From assembly GCA_001751085.1 (NCBI GenBank), contig MAXP01000202.1, forward strand, positions 1-10,303: a stretch of DNA of 10,303 nt. The letters run 5' to 3'. The DNA comes from Desulfobacterales bacterium C00003060. Lineage in GTDB: Bacteria > Desulfobacterota > Desulfobacteria > Desulfobacterales > C00003060. Position numbers and translations under genes: made by a program. Below, one piece after another: positions 1 to 6,629 of the stretch (within the stretch, counting starts at the first letter, position 1; every line of letters begins with the position of its first letter). Under the pieces are notes generated by a model, which had not been told where the DNA came from, made no database searches, and saw only the letters and a list, made by a program, of their open reading frames with translations.

Positions 1-1
1 G

Positions 2-2611
2 TTACTCGCTCTGGTTGCCCTCGGACTCACTTACCACGAACCGGGTGCTCCACGCATAGTCTGGTTGAATCTACTTGCCGCATTGGCCCTTTTGCGATTT
101 CTGCCCGATGGATTGGCCAAAAAACTGGTCAATCTCTGGCGCTGGGGCTCTGTGGTCACGTTGTTGGTGATAGCCATTCCTTTCATAGTCGGCCAGGTGC
201 GCTGTGGAGTCTATCCCCAATTGGAACGTCACCAGGCAGGGCCGGGGCTTGTGAGAGTATCTCTCTCAGAGAAAGCAACAAGGTCACCTTTGGGGGCTGA
301 GAAAAGACCGTCCGTAGATAAAAGGGTGGGAAGTGATTACCAGAGAAAGAGAATCCAGAGCTTCATGTCTGGAGAGATGCAACAGAAAGGGCATTACTAC
401 CAGAAAGAGGCGGTCCTGACGCTGGATCCAGCAGCTCTTGTACAGACAGGTCCAGGTCTCCCAGCCTGGAGATGGCGATCTGTCGTCTTAAAGTGGAACG
501 GGCCGGTAGTTAGAGATCAGCAGATCCGTTTGTGGCTTTTGTCTCCTTTTGCCAATCTCATACTTGCCCTTCTGCGGTCGGTGCTGCTGGCACTACTGGC
601 TTTCTGCTTGATCGATTTTCGCCACTGGAAAGCGCCCAACAAGAAAGCGGTTGTTTCTTCGGCCATGGTATTCCTGTTTCTCTTTCCCGCAGCAGCATCG
701 GCGAAAAACGATATCGCAGGCTATCCCCGGCCAGAGCTGTTAGAGCAACTTCAAAAACGCCTCCTTGAAAGGCCTGACTGCCTCCCTAATTGCGCAGAAA
801 GCCCCAGAATGCATCTCTCTGCAAGCCTTGAGCAGTTGCGTATCCTCTTCTCGGTGCATGCTGCGGTGGAGACGGCTGTGCCTCTGCCCGGATCCCTGAC
901 ATCCTGGCTGCCCAAACAGGTTCTCGTGAATAACCAGCCGGCGCAGGGTCTTTTCAGAGATAAAGAAGGTATTCTGTGGGTACATCTTCCCCAAGGGATA
1001 CACACGGTGACGGTGATCGGGAATGTTCCAGCCGGAAGGTCGTTTCAAATCCCTTTGCCCCTAAGGCCGCGCCATGCCACAGTGGAGAGCACTGGCTGGA
1101 GAGTTGAGGGCATGCGCAATGACGGACAAGTTGAGGCAAGCATAAGACTGACCAGGTTGGCAAAAAACGGAGCTAAAGACCTTGCCGCAAGTGAGGCCAC
1201 TATTGCGCCCTTCTTCCATATTGAACGTGTCTTGTCTCTGGGCCTGAACTGGCAGGTTAGAACAAAGCTAACCAGAATGACGCCGGAAGGCACGCCGATC
1301 ATGGTCTCCGTGCCGCTTATTGATGGGGAATCTGTTACAACCGAGGGGATCCGTGTGGAAAATGGACATGCGCTCATCCATATGGACCCTGAAATGCGTG
1401 AGGTTGTTTGGGTTTCGACTTTGAAAAAATCATCCGTGATTGAAATGAAGGCGGCGGAAGCTGTGCCCTGGGCTGAAACCTGGGCCCTGGATGCAAGCCC
1501 TGTCTGGCATTGTGAGTTGTCGGGTATTCCCGTGATTCACCATGAAGACAGGGAGGGATACTGGAAGCCTCGCTGGCAGCCGTGGCCCGGCGAAAGAGTA
1601 ACTATCAGCATCTCTCGACCCAAGGCCCTTTCGGGCAAGCTATTGACTATAGATGAAGCAAAACTTGATTTGACTCCGGGTAAGCGTTTTACCAAAGCAA
1701 GCATTTCTATGAACCTGAGGTCCAGCAAAGGCGGGCAACACCAGATGGCATTGCCTGCCGGTGCAAGACTTATGCAGGTCAAAATAAATGGAAAGAGTCA
1801 GCCCATAAGGCAGGAAGCAGGCAAGATTCTGATTCCGCTGCAGCCAGGTGGCCAAACCATCTATGTGGAATGGCTCCAGCAAGCACAGTCCGGTCTTGTA
1901 ACGCGGGCGCCATTGGTCAGCATTGGACCGGAGGCGGTCAATGTAGGCGTCATTTTTCATATGCCACAAAGCCGCTGGCTCTTGTGGACGGCCCGCGCCC
2001 GATTAGGCCCTGCCGTGCTATTTTGGACATATCTGCTTGTTGTGGTCCTGGCGGCCCTGTGTTTGGGAACGATTACCTGGACACCCTTGAAGCGCCGCCA
2101 TTGGTTTTTGTTGGGCCTCGGTCTGACCCAGGTGCAGCCGGTCATGGCGATTTTGGTTGTTGGGTGGCTGTTTGCCCTTGGGTTACGAAAAAAACGTTCA
2201 CCTTTGCCCCAAACCTTTTATTTTAACATGACGCAGGTGTTACTTGTCTTTTGGACAGTCGCTGCTCTCATGTGCCTGTATCTGTCGGTTCATGCAGGTC
2301 TTCTCGGCATTCCCAGGATGCAGGTTTCCGGCAATGGTTCATCAGATTTTTTGCTGCATTGGACCTATGACAGGATTGGTTCCACCATGCCTCAGCCGTG
2401 GGTTCTGTCTGTGCCGCTTCTTGTGTTTCGTATATTGATGCTTTTCTGGGCGCTCTGGCTTGCCCATTCTCTCTTGAAATGGCTTCGTTGGGGTTGGCAC
2501 TGCTTTAGCGAAGGGGGCCTCTGGAGGAAGATTTCTTGGCGCAGGAGGAAACCGTCCCCGCCTCCTCTGCCCTCTGGTGAAAAGGTCGAAGAAGGTACGC
2601 CACAGAGCTGA
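2..2611 (+). CDS. Large polytopic membrane protein, unknown function (5' end outside window)
   Basis: The reading frame is open from the first full codon (position 2) to TGA at 2609-2611, giving 869 visible residues. The true start therefore lies upstream; a TTG at 65 is only an internal codon. Visible hydrophobic segments: residues ~20-37, ~50-66, ~178-206, ~217-233, then four more at ~671-692, ~700-728, ~743-770 and ~798-828. The segment at 217-233 ends in an Ala-rich stretch (FPAAASA), like an internal signal-peptidase site. Residues ~235-665 are soluble and rich in short alternating hydrophobic stretches, as in beta-sandwich domains, and probably face the periplasm. A basic, Pro-rich tail (RRRKPSPPPLP) closes the protein. 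I do not recognise the family. Topology (two membrane blocks flanking a large periplasmic domain) suggests an envelope role, but that is inference. It is more G+C-rich than the next gene. Confidence 0.85.
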   Translation, partial: LLALVALGLTYHEPGAPRIVWLNLLAALALLRFLPDGLAKKLVNLWRWGSVVTLLVIAIPFIVGQVRCGVYPQLERHQAGPGLVRVSLSEKATRSPLGAEKRPSVDKRVGSDYQRKRIQSFMSGEMQQKGHYYQKEAVLTLDPAALVQTGPGLPAWRWRSVVLKWNGPVVRDQQIRLWLLSPFANLILALLRSVLLALLAFCLIDFRHWKAPNKKAVVSSAMVFLFLFPAAASAKNDIAGYPRPELLEQLQKRLLERPDCLPNCAESPRMHLSASLEQLRILFSVHAAVETAVPLPGSLTSWLPKQVLVNNQPAQGLFRDKEGILWVHLPQGIHTVTVIGNVPAGRSFQIPLPLRPRHATVESTGWRVEGMRNDGQVEASIRLTRLAKNGAKDLAASEATIAPFFHIERVLSLGLNWQVRTKLTRMTPEGTPIMVSVPLIDGESVTTEGIRVENGHALIHMDPEMREVVWVSTLKKSSVIEMKAAEAVPWAETWALDASPVWHCELSGIPVIHHEDREGYWKPRWQPWPGERVTISISRPKALSGKLLTIDEAKLDLTPGKRFTKASISMNLRSSKGGQHQMALPAGARLMQVKINGKSQPIRQEAGKILIPLQPGGQTIYVEWLQQAQSGLVTRAPLVSIGPEAVNVGVIFHMPQSRWLLWTARARLGPAVLFWTYLLVVVLAALCLGTITWTPLKRRHWFLLGLGLTQVQPVMAILVVGWLFALGLRKKRSPLPQTFYFNMTQVLLVFWTVAALMCLYLSVHAGLLGIPRMQVSGNGSSDFLLHWTYDRIGSTMPQPWVLSVPLLVFRILMLFWALWLAHSLLKWLRWGWHCFSEGGLWRKISWRRRKPSPPPLPSGEKVEEGTPQS

Positions 2612-2677
2612 ACCCGTGAACGGTTACAAAATCACTAACTCGCAAGGGGTTGAGAACTCTACAAAACAGGAAAAACT

Positions 2678-3499
2678 ATGAAAATTTCTGAACAAGATGC
2701 TAAGCTTTTCTTTGATTTGATGTGGGCACTCCAGTTTTTTGTAAATCAGAAGCTCAAAATTCTTACCAACGTAAAGAGTTTAGATGACTATGCTGAGTGT
2801 TCTGCTGAAGAAAAATTTGAAGTCCGGAAAGCTCTTTATGGAGACACGAAACTGATTGCTTCCTTTGTTCAGGAAAACCCTGAAAATTTTTCTGAAGAGA
2901 AACTCTCAATTGTCTCTGATTGGAAAAACTTTATTGAAGGAGGCTTTCACATTGAACGATTTTTAAAGAGATACGCCGTTTTCATTAAAGACGCTGATGT
3001 ATATGGAGTGATGGGCCTTTATCAAGGTTTCGATGAGTTGGTTGATCGTTCCCAGCTCCCTCTATATGTGCAGACTGTTCTATTACCATTTAAGGGAAAA
3101 ATTGTATACGATGGTTTTTTTCAAGTATACAATGTCCATTTTGGTGGTGGAATCAAGCGCGGTTTAAGAGAATCCTATATGACAGCAAAACAAAACAGTC
3201 GTATTATCGAAAGTTTTGAACCAACTCAAAAGGGAACTCAAAAGAAAAAACCGAGCAAACCTTTAATAAATTGGATGCCTGAATTAAACGAACTTGCCGG
3301 CAAAGCAAAAAAATTACGTGGAAGCTCCGAACATCCGGCAATTTATGGTCTGGCATTCAGTTTGGTAAAGGCGAGTATAGAATTCGCTCAAATAGCGGTA
3401 TCTGATTCAGATGACCTGGCTCATCTCTGTAAATCTTTGAGGAAAGTGGAACGAGCATTAAGTAAATCAAATACGGTACTTAATCGAGAAGAATATTAG
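2678..3499 (+). CDS. Hypothetical soluble protein, A+T-rich gene
   Basis: This is a 273-residue protein with no signal peptide and no membrane segment. ATG 2678 is preceded by CAGGA at 2667-2671, six bases away, an acceptable ribosome-binding site. The first half is rich in charged helices (DAKLFFDLMWALQFFVNQ near the N-terminus). A conserved-looking core around residues 135-165 has LPFKGKIVYDGFF and YNVHFGGGIK. A lysine-rich linker (KKKPSKP, ~190) leads to a short helical C-terminal domain (~200-270). I do not recognise a named domain or catalytic motif. The gene is markedly A+T-richer than the membrane-protein gene upstream and the Fic gene downstream, which suggests separate acquisition. 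It is not obviously co-transcribed with either: 66 bases separate it from the upstream gene and 303 bases follow it. Confidence 0.75.
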   Translation: MKISEQDAKLFFDLMWALQFFVNQKLKILTNVKSLDDYAECSAEEKFEVRKALYGDTKLIASFVQENPENFSEEKLSIVSDWKNFIEGGFHIERFLKRYAVFIKDADVYGVMGLYQGFDELVDRSQLPLYVQTVLLPFKGKIVYDGFFQVYNVHFGGGIKRGLRESYMTAKQNSRIIESFEPTQKGTQKKKPSKPLINWMPELNELAGKAKKLRGSSEHPAIYGLAFSLVKASIEFAQIAVSDSDDLAHLCKSLRKVERALSKSNTVLNREEY

Positions 3500-3802
3500 T
3501 CAATAAAAAAGCCGAACGAACAGAATTCAGGTGACACAAAAAGCCGGCGTAATTCCGTGCAAATTTGACATGTCTTGGTCGTGTGCAACTGATCCGCGGC
3601 GCTTCGGAGCTGCAATTCGGAAACACCTGGCTTAGCCCTCCCCACCCGAGCCTCCCTGCTTTTATGGACACCTGTGTTGACATTTAGTCCTTGACATATC
3701 CCGAAGTGCATGATAATTTTGTGACATTTTGCGGGGCACATTTCGGAATATATTGGACAACTTACCAAATTTATAGGCTATTTTATAAGAAAGCTTGGGA
3801 CA
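3500..3802. other. Intergenic region upstream of fic (303 bases)
   Basis: I find no convincing gene here. The first ~160 bases contain two A-run/AAGCCG patches (about 3506-3515 and 3538-3548) and a G+C-rich part (3580-3660). Minus-strand frames are open through this part but lack a ribosome-binding site and recognisable homology. The last ~130 bases are A+T-rich and hold the promoter of the fic gene. I looked for an attC-like site of the kind found downstream and did not find one. Confidence 0.6.
3691..3719 (+). promoter_or_regulatory. Sigma70-type promoter for the Fic gene
   Basis: A perfect -35 box TTGACA (3691-3696) is followed by a 17-base spacer and TAATTT (3714-3719), close to TATAAT. 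Transcription would start near 3726, giving a leader of about 77 bases before ATG 3803. A second TTGACA lies at 3677-3682 but has no matching -10 at standard spacing. Loose inverted repeats (CCGAAGTGC at 3701 and GCACATTTCGG downstream) surround the -10 region and could be an operator. That last point is inference. Confidence 0.55.
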
Positions 3803-4990
3803 ATGCAAGGGACATATAAAAGGACACATCCATGGCTCAAGTTCTCTGCCGATCTTCGGCAGACCCCAGCGAAACTGTGGATCATGCTGGGTGAATGCCA
3901 GTCCAAATGTGAGCACATAGCGAGAGTGCCACTGAGGCCCTCCACAGCGGACCACTTATATCGAGTTTATCTTGCTAAAGGGGTTCTCGCAACCACAGCC
4001 ATTGAAGGAAACACGTTGTCCGAAGAAGAAGTACTCCAGCACCTGGAGGGCAAACTCAATCTTCCACCTTCTCGGGAGTACTTGTCACAAGAGGTTGACA
4101 ATATTGTTTCTGCGTGCAACAGGATTCTAAAGGCCATTGCTTCTGGTGAGGTTCCGCCAAACACTGTTGACGACATTCGCGACCTGAATCGAACCGTGCT
4201 TGACAGACTCCAAGTCGAAGAGAGTGTTGTGCCCGGCGCAATCCGGCGGCACTCCGTTACTGTGGGGCGCTACCGCGCCGCTCCCGCAGAAGATTGCGGG
4301 TACTTACTTGAGCAGCTTTGCCACTGGTTGAACAGCGAAGATTTCACTCCTCCTGAAGGTTTCGTTATTGGCTATGCCATTCTCAAGTCAATCATTGCAC
4401 ACCTTTACCTGGCCTGGATTCACCCATTCGGTGATGGCAATGGTCGAACTGCCAGACTGTTGGAGTTTCAAACCTTAATCTCCTCTGGTGTGCCTGCAGC
4501 GTGCGCCCATCTGTTGAGTAATCATTATAACCTCACCCGAACGGAGTATTACAGACAACTTGACTCTGCGAGCAAGAGCGGAGGCGCCATAGGGCCCTTC
4601 TTGGTCTATGCTGTGCAAGGATTCCTTGATGGTCTCCAAGAGCAGTTGGGCGTGATCTGGGAGCAGCAGTGGGATGTTACGTGGAGGAACTATGTGCATG
4701 AATCCTTCAGAGACAGGCACTCCGAAACAGCGGAGCGGCAGCGACACTTAGTGTTAGACCTCTCCCTGCAGAAGGAACCGGTGCGAATGTCTGCCTTGCC
4801 CGAGATTAGTCCGCGTTTAGCGAAAGCTTACGCACGGAAGACGCGAAAAACGCTGGTTCGTGACGTCAACGCTCTCCGAAAGGCGAACCTTATCGTTAGG
4901 GATAGGAAAGGCTACCGAGCACATCGAGAGATCATCCTTGCATTCCTGCCACCGAGAGCTGTGCAGGATACGGAAACCGCTGTCGAATAG
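3803..4990 (+). CDS. Fic-domain protein (predicted AMP-transferase, class II) with C-terminal winged-helix-like region
   Basis: This 395-residue protein has the complete Fic core motif HPFGDGNGRTAR, with catalytic His at residue 207, phosphate-binding Gly/Asn at 212-214 and Arg at 215 and 218. Fic enzymes usually transfer AMP from ATP to a hydroxyl group of a target protein. A Fic_N-type region comes first (THPWLKFSADL, ~8-18; LGECQSK, ~28-34). The inhibitory motif [S/T]xxxE[G/N] is present as T64-T-A-I-E68-G69, before the Fic domain; this class II arrangement keeps the enzyme auto-inhibited, so no separate antitoxin is needed. Residues ~320-385 (KTRKTLVRDVNALRKANLIVRD) look like a winged-helix DNA-binding module. 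The length is typical of such Fic proteins. ATG 3803 keeps the conserved N-terminus; its ribosome-binding site is weak (GGGA only two bases away). A putative attC-like site lies just downstream. The target is unknown. Confidence 0.93.
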   Translation: MQGTYKRTHPWLKFSADLRQTPAKLWIMLGECQSKCEHIARVPLRPSTADHLYRVYLAKGVLATTAIEGNTLSEEEVLQHLEGKLNLPPSREYLSQEVDNIVSACNRILKAIASGEVPPNTVDDIRDLNRTVLDRLQVEESVVPGAIRRHSVTVGRYRAAPAEDCGYLLEQLCHWLNSEDFTPPEGFVIGYAILKSIIAHLYLAWIHPFGDGNGRTARLLEFQTLISSGVPAACAHLLSNHYNLTRTEYYRQLDSASKSGGAIGPFLVYAVQGFLDGLQEQLGVIWEQQWDVTWRNYVHESFRDRHSETAERQRHLVLDLSLQKEPVRMSALPEISPRLAKAYARKTRKTLVRDVNALRKANLIVRDRKGYRAHREIILAFLPPRAVQDTETAVE

Positions 4991-5007
4991 AGGTGGCTGC
5001 GGCCAGC

Positions 5008-5065
5008 CCCGAACATATCACTGCACCAGATCGCTTACAGCGCCTGGTGAGTTCAGCCGTAGGCA
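5008..5065 (+). other. attC-like integron recombination site A (between fic and nucleotidyltransferase)
   Basis: Left half: CCCGAAC (5008-5014, R''-like), nine bases, then CACCAG (5024-5029, L''). Right half: CTGGTG (5044-5049, L'), nine bases AGTTCAGCC, then GTAGGC starting at 5059 (R'-like). Inside, CGCT/AGCG (5032-5035 and 5039-5042) extend the folded stem around a TAC loop. The AAC-N9-stem and stem-N9-GT geometry matches that of known attC sites such as that of aadA cassettes. The R' box reads GTAGGC where GTTAGGC is expected, as if one T had been lost, so recombination may be impaired. It begins 17 bases after the fic stop codon. Confidence 0.6.
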
Positions 5066-5121
5066 AGCTTGCCCACGTGCTCGCGGCTGATCCGCAGCGA
5101 TTTGCGAAACCAGGAGAGAAT

Positions 5122-5643
5122 ATGAACAAAAGAGAGTTTGTTCAAGCCCTGGCAAATGGCAGAATTGACGTGCTTCAAATATTTATCGATACGATGGGCC
5201 AGATCGGAGCTGACTACTGTGTCATTGGTGGTCTAGCTGTCAATGCCTATGCCGAGCCGGTCGTCAGCTTGGATTTGGATATCGTTATAGCTGCTACTGA
5301 CACAGAGACACTGTGCGAAGCCGCAGCACAGCACTTCAAGGTTGAGAGTTTCCCTCACAGTATCAATCTGAACAGCAGTGAGTCTGATCTGCGAATCCAA
5401 CTTCAGACTGCCCCCCGCTATCAAGCATTTATTCCGGATGCGAAATCAAAAGATGTTTTAGGATACCAACTCAAAGTGGCATCTGTTGAGGATGTACTCA
5501 AGGGCAAAGTATGGGCATATAGCGACCAACAGCGAAGAATGAGCAAACGGCAGAAGGACTTGGTGGACATAGTGCGTCTCATTGAAGCATATCCGCAGCT
5601 CACCGATCAGGTTCCTGTTGAGATACGAAACAAATTTGTATAG
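5122..5643 (+). CDS. Nucleotidyltransferase-fold protein (MNT/AbiEii-like)
   Basis: I choose ATG 5122 (173 residues). It has AGGAG at 5112-5116 with five-base spacing, and the conserved part begins at once (MNKREFVQALANGRIDVL). The open frame reaches back to GTG 4993, but that stretch overlaps attC-like site A and does not look protein-like. The polymerase-beta-type nucleotidyltransferase signature is present: GG at 36-37 (VIGGLAVNAY) and the paired metal ligands D51 and D53 (SLDLDI). A plausible third carboxylate is D89 (SDLRIQLQ). The C-terminal helical part carries VASVEDVLKGKVWAY and RRMSKRQKDLVDIVRLIEAYP, typical of stand-alone members of this superfamily. Relatives act as toxins or antitoxins by nucleotidylating tRNA or a protein partner. 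No HEPN or AbiEi partner is adjacent, so the role here is open. It sits between two attC-like sites, as in an integron gene cassette. Confidence 0.85.
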   Translation: MNKREFVQALANGRIDVLQIFIDTMGQIGADYCVIGGLAVNAYAEPVVSLDLDIVIAATDTETLCEAAAQHFKVESFPHSINLNSSESDLRIQLQTAPRYQAFIPDAKSKDVLGYQLKVASVEDVLKGKVWAYSDQQRRMSKRQKDLVDIVRLIEAYPQLTDQVPVEIRNKFV

Positions 5644-5727
5644 GAAGCGCACCGCGAATAATCGGTTGAAGAAGGATTGGCAAATCCGCTGCGCTTCTTT
5701 GCCAACTTCCTAACCGCAGTGTTATGC
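5625..5727 (+). other. attC-like integron recombination site B with competing hairpins
   Basis: The right half is good: CTTCCT (5706-5711), nine bases, then GTTATGC (5721-5727) as the R' box. The left half is less clear. One candidate is AAC at 5629-5631, ten bases, then AGGAAG (5642-5647), complementary to CTTCCT. Nested inside are TTGGCAAA (5677-5684) and TTTGCCAA (5698-5705) around a 13-base loop, plus CGGTT (5663-5667) against AACCG (5712-5716). A competing pairing joins GAAGCGCA (5644-5651) to TGCGCTTC (5690-5697). The position, starting in the 3' end of one gene and ending just before the next, is that of a cassette junction. The left R'' assignment is uncertain. Confidence 0.5.
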
Positions 5728-5737
5728 GTAAATAAAA

Positions 5738-6208
5738 ATGGATATGCCAGACAGTATTAAAGCCGAATTAGCGGTATGGAATAATGGTAAAGGAATCGAC
5801 ATAGAGTCATGGGTGGGGTGTGAAGGGAACTTTTCCCTAGCTGTTGGTTATGCCAGAATTTTCTGGCCGGAGTTTGTCGAATTTGATGGTTATATTCTTC
5901 GAAAAGGCTTTTCGGAAACTTCATTGAGAGGATTTGAAAGTCAAGAAGGAAGCACTAGAAAATCAACTGAGTGGGTAATGAATCATTTGCATATAGCGGA
6001 TATTCATCACTATGGATGCAAGGATATATCGAAAGATAAAATAAAGTTAATTGGTAGAGTGTTGAAAGAAATCTATGAAGCTAAGCTAACGCAACAGTTT
6101 CCTGAGAGTCCCTGCATTGTTGAGTTTCATGAGCCAGAAGGCGAAGAGGATTTATTGGAATATCAATTGTCTTTTTGGCAGGCCAAACATGAAGAAGAAA
6201 ACGCGTAA
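5738..6208 (+). CDS. Hypothetical protein, cassette-borne, 156 aa
   Basis: This soluble, acidic 156-residue protein has no signal peptide, membrane segment or recognised domain. The N-terminal half is aromatic-rich (FSLAVGYARIFWPEFVEFDGY, within residues ~31-51). The middle has a His/Cys cluster (HLHIADIHHYGC, ~83-94) and the C-terminal part ends LLEYQLSFWQAKHEE. I know of no catalytic assignment and give none. ATG 5738 lies only eleven bases after the R' box of attC-like site B and has no Shine-Dalgarno match; a second ATG two codons on (5744) is equally possible. Its TAA stop overlaps the R'' box of attC site C. Such tight packing between two recombination sites is characteristic of integron cassettes. 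It is more A+T-rich than the genes before it. Confidence 0.72.
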   Translation: MDMPDSIKAELAVWNNGKGIDIESWVGCEGNFSLAVGYARIFWPEFVEFDGYILRKGFSETSLRGFESQEGSTRKSTEWVMNHLHIADIHHYGCKDISKDKIKLIGRVLKEIYEAKLTQQFPESPCIVEFHEPEGEEDLLEYQLSFWQAKHEEENA

Positions 6209-6280
6209 CAAGTCAGTGAACCGGACGTCAAACCCGCCGCTTGGCTTTGTGTTTGCCGCCGGTTAGTTCCAGCGTTCGGA
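6203..6280 (+). other. attC integron recombination site C (best-preserved copy)
   Basis: Left half: GCGTAAC (6203-6209, R''), nine bases, AACCGG (6219-6224, L''), then CAAAC (6229-6233). Right half: GTTTG (6251-6255), CCGGTT (6259-6264, L'), nine bases AGTTCCAGC, then GTTCGGA (6274-6280, R'). The invariant AAC and GTT are both exactly nine bases from the matched L boxes. The left arm has one more base than the right between L'' and CAAAC, consistent with the extrahelical base known in attC hairpins. The loop is 17 bases. The stop codon of the preceding gene overlaps R''. The L'-to-R' spacer resembles that of site A (both start AGTTC). Confidence 0.75.
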
Positions 6281-6298
6281 TACAATAGGAGGAACATT

Positions 6299-6442
6299 AT
6301 GGAATCAGTAGATCAGTTGGCAAGGAAAGCATTCGGGCTTCAACCGACTGAACGTATTCGATTAGTTGAGGCAATTCTATATAGTCTTGACAAGCCCGAT
6401 GCAGACATTGAGCAGAGCTGGATTGCCGAATCAGAGTTTTGA
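6299..6442 (+). pseudogene. Truncated antitoxin remnant (TIGR02574 addiction-module type)
   Basis: A strong Shine-Dalgarno AGGAGG (6287-6292), six bases before ATG 6299, drives a 47-codon frame. Its sequence (MESVDQLARKAFGLQPTERI, then RLVEAILYSLDKPD and SWIAESE) reads like the N-terminal two thirds of the small putative addiction-module component family, normally about 70-80 residues. TGA 6440-6442 stops it after ESEF. Reading on in the same frame gives Tyr-Asp-Thr-Phe, close to the family's usual Arg-Tyr-Asp-Ala-Phe/Tyr, so the stop could be a CGA-to-TGA change; beyond that the resemblance ends. No RelE/ParE-type toxin follows. The C-terminal part normally contacts the toxin, so this copy is probably non-functional as an antitoxin. 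It sits directly after attC site C, as the first gene of the next cassette. Confidence 0.65.
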
Positions 6443-6629
6443 TATGACACTTTTTCGCCGGCCATGAACATCAATAGCCGCGTTGCTCAGGCTTGCAATA
6501 GCCAGACCAGATGTTCCGCGCCTTCGCGCCTTGCTCTTGATGCTCATGACTCACCGAGAAAATCGCCATTTATAACCTTTCTTTTTGAACCATTAAGAGG
6601 TCAATGTCAAACCAGAAAAGAAGAGGCGA
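6443..6629. other. Gap between antitoxin remnant and radical SAM gene
   Basis: This stretch of 187 bases holds no convincing + strand gene. A minus-strand frame of 38 codons (6547 down to 6431) reads protein-like in part (GLAIASLSNAAIDVHGRR) and enters the antitoxin remnant. It may be the tail of something inserted here, or chance. CAATAGCC occurs twice (about 6470 and 6496). No attC-like site closes the antitoxin cassette in this gap. Confidence 0.4.

Noticed and set aside
65..67. TTG as start codon of the large membrane protein
   Set aside because: The frame is open and protein-like back to position 2, so the gene starts outside the window.
1870..2226. 118-codon + strand frame inside the membrane-protein gene
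   Set aside because: It is an out-of-frame shadow of a clearly protein-like frame.
2612..2677. AACCC/GGGTT inverted repeat after the membrane-protein gene as terminator, tRNA end or att site
   Set aside because: It has five paired bases around a long loop, no T-run and no tRNA shape.
3500..3802. A fourth attC site upstream of fic
   Set aside because: No AAC/GTT pair with matched arms at about nine-base spacing was found, so fic cannot be called a complete cassette.
3480..3955. Minus-strand open frames of 67-97 codons upstream of fic
   Set aside because: They overlap the fic promoter and each other, with no start signals or recognisable domains.
4993..5121. GTG 4993 as start of the nucleotidyltransferase
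   Set aside because: This stretch forms attC-like site A, reads poorly as protein, and ATG 5122 has a good ribosome-binding site.
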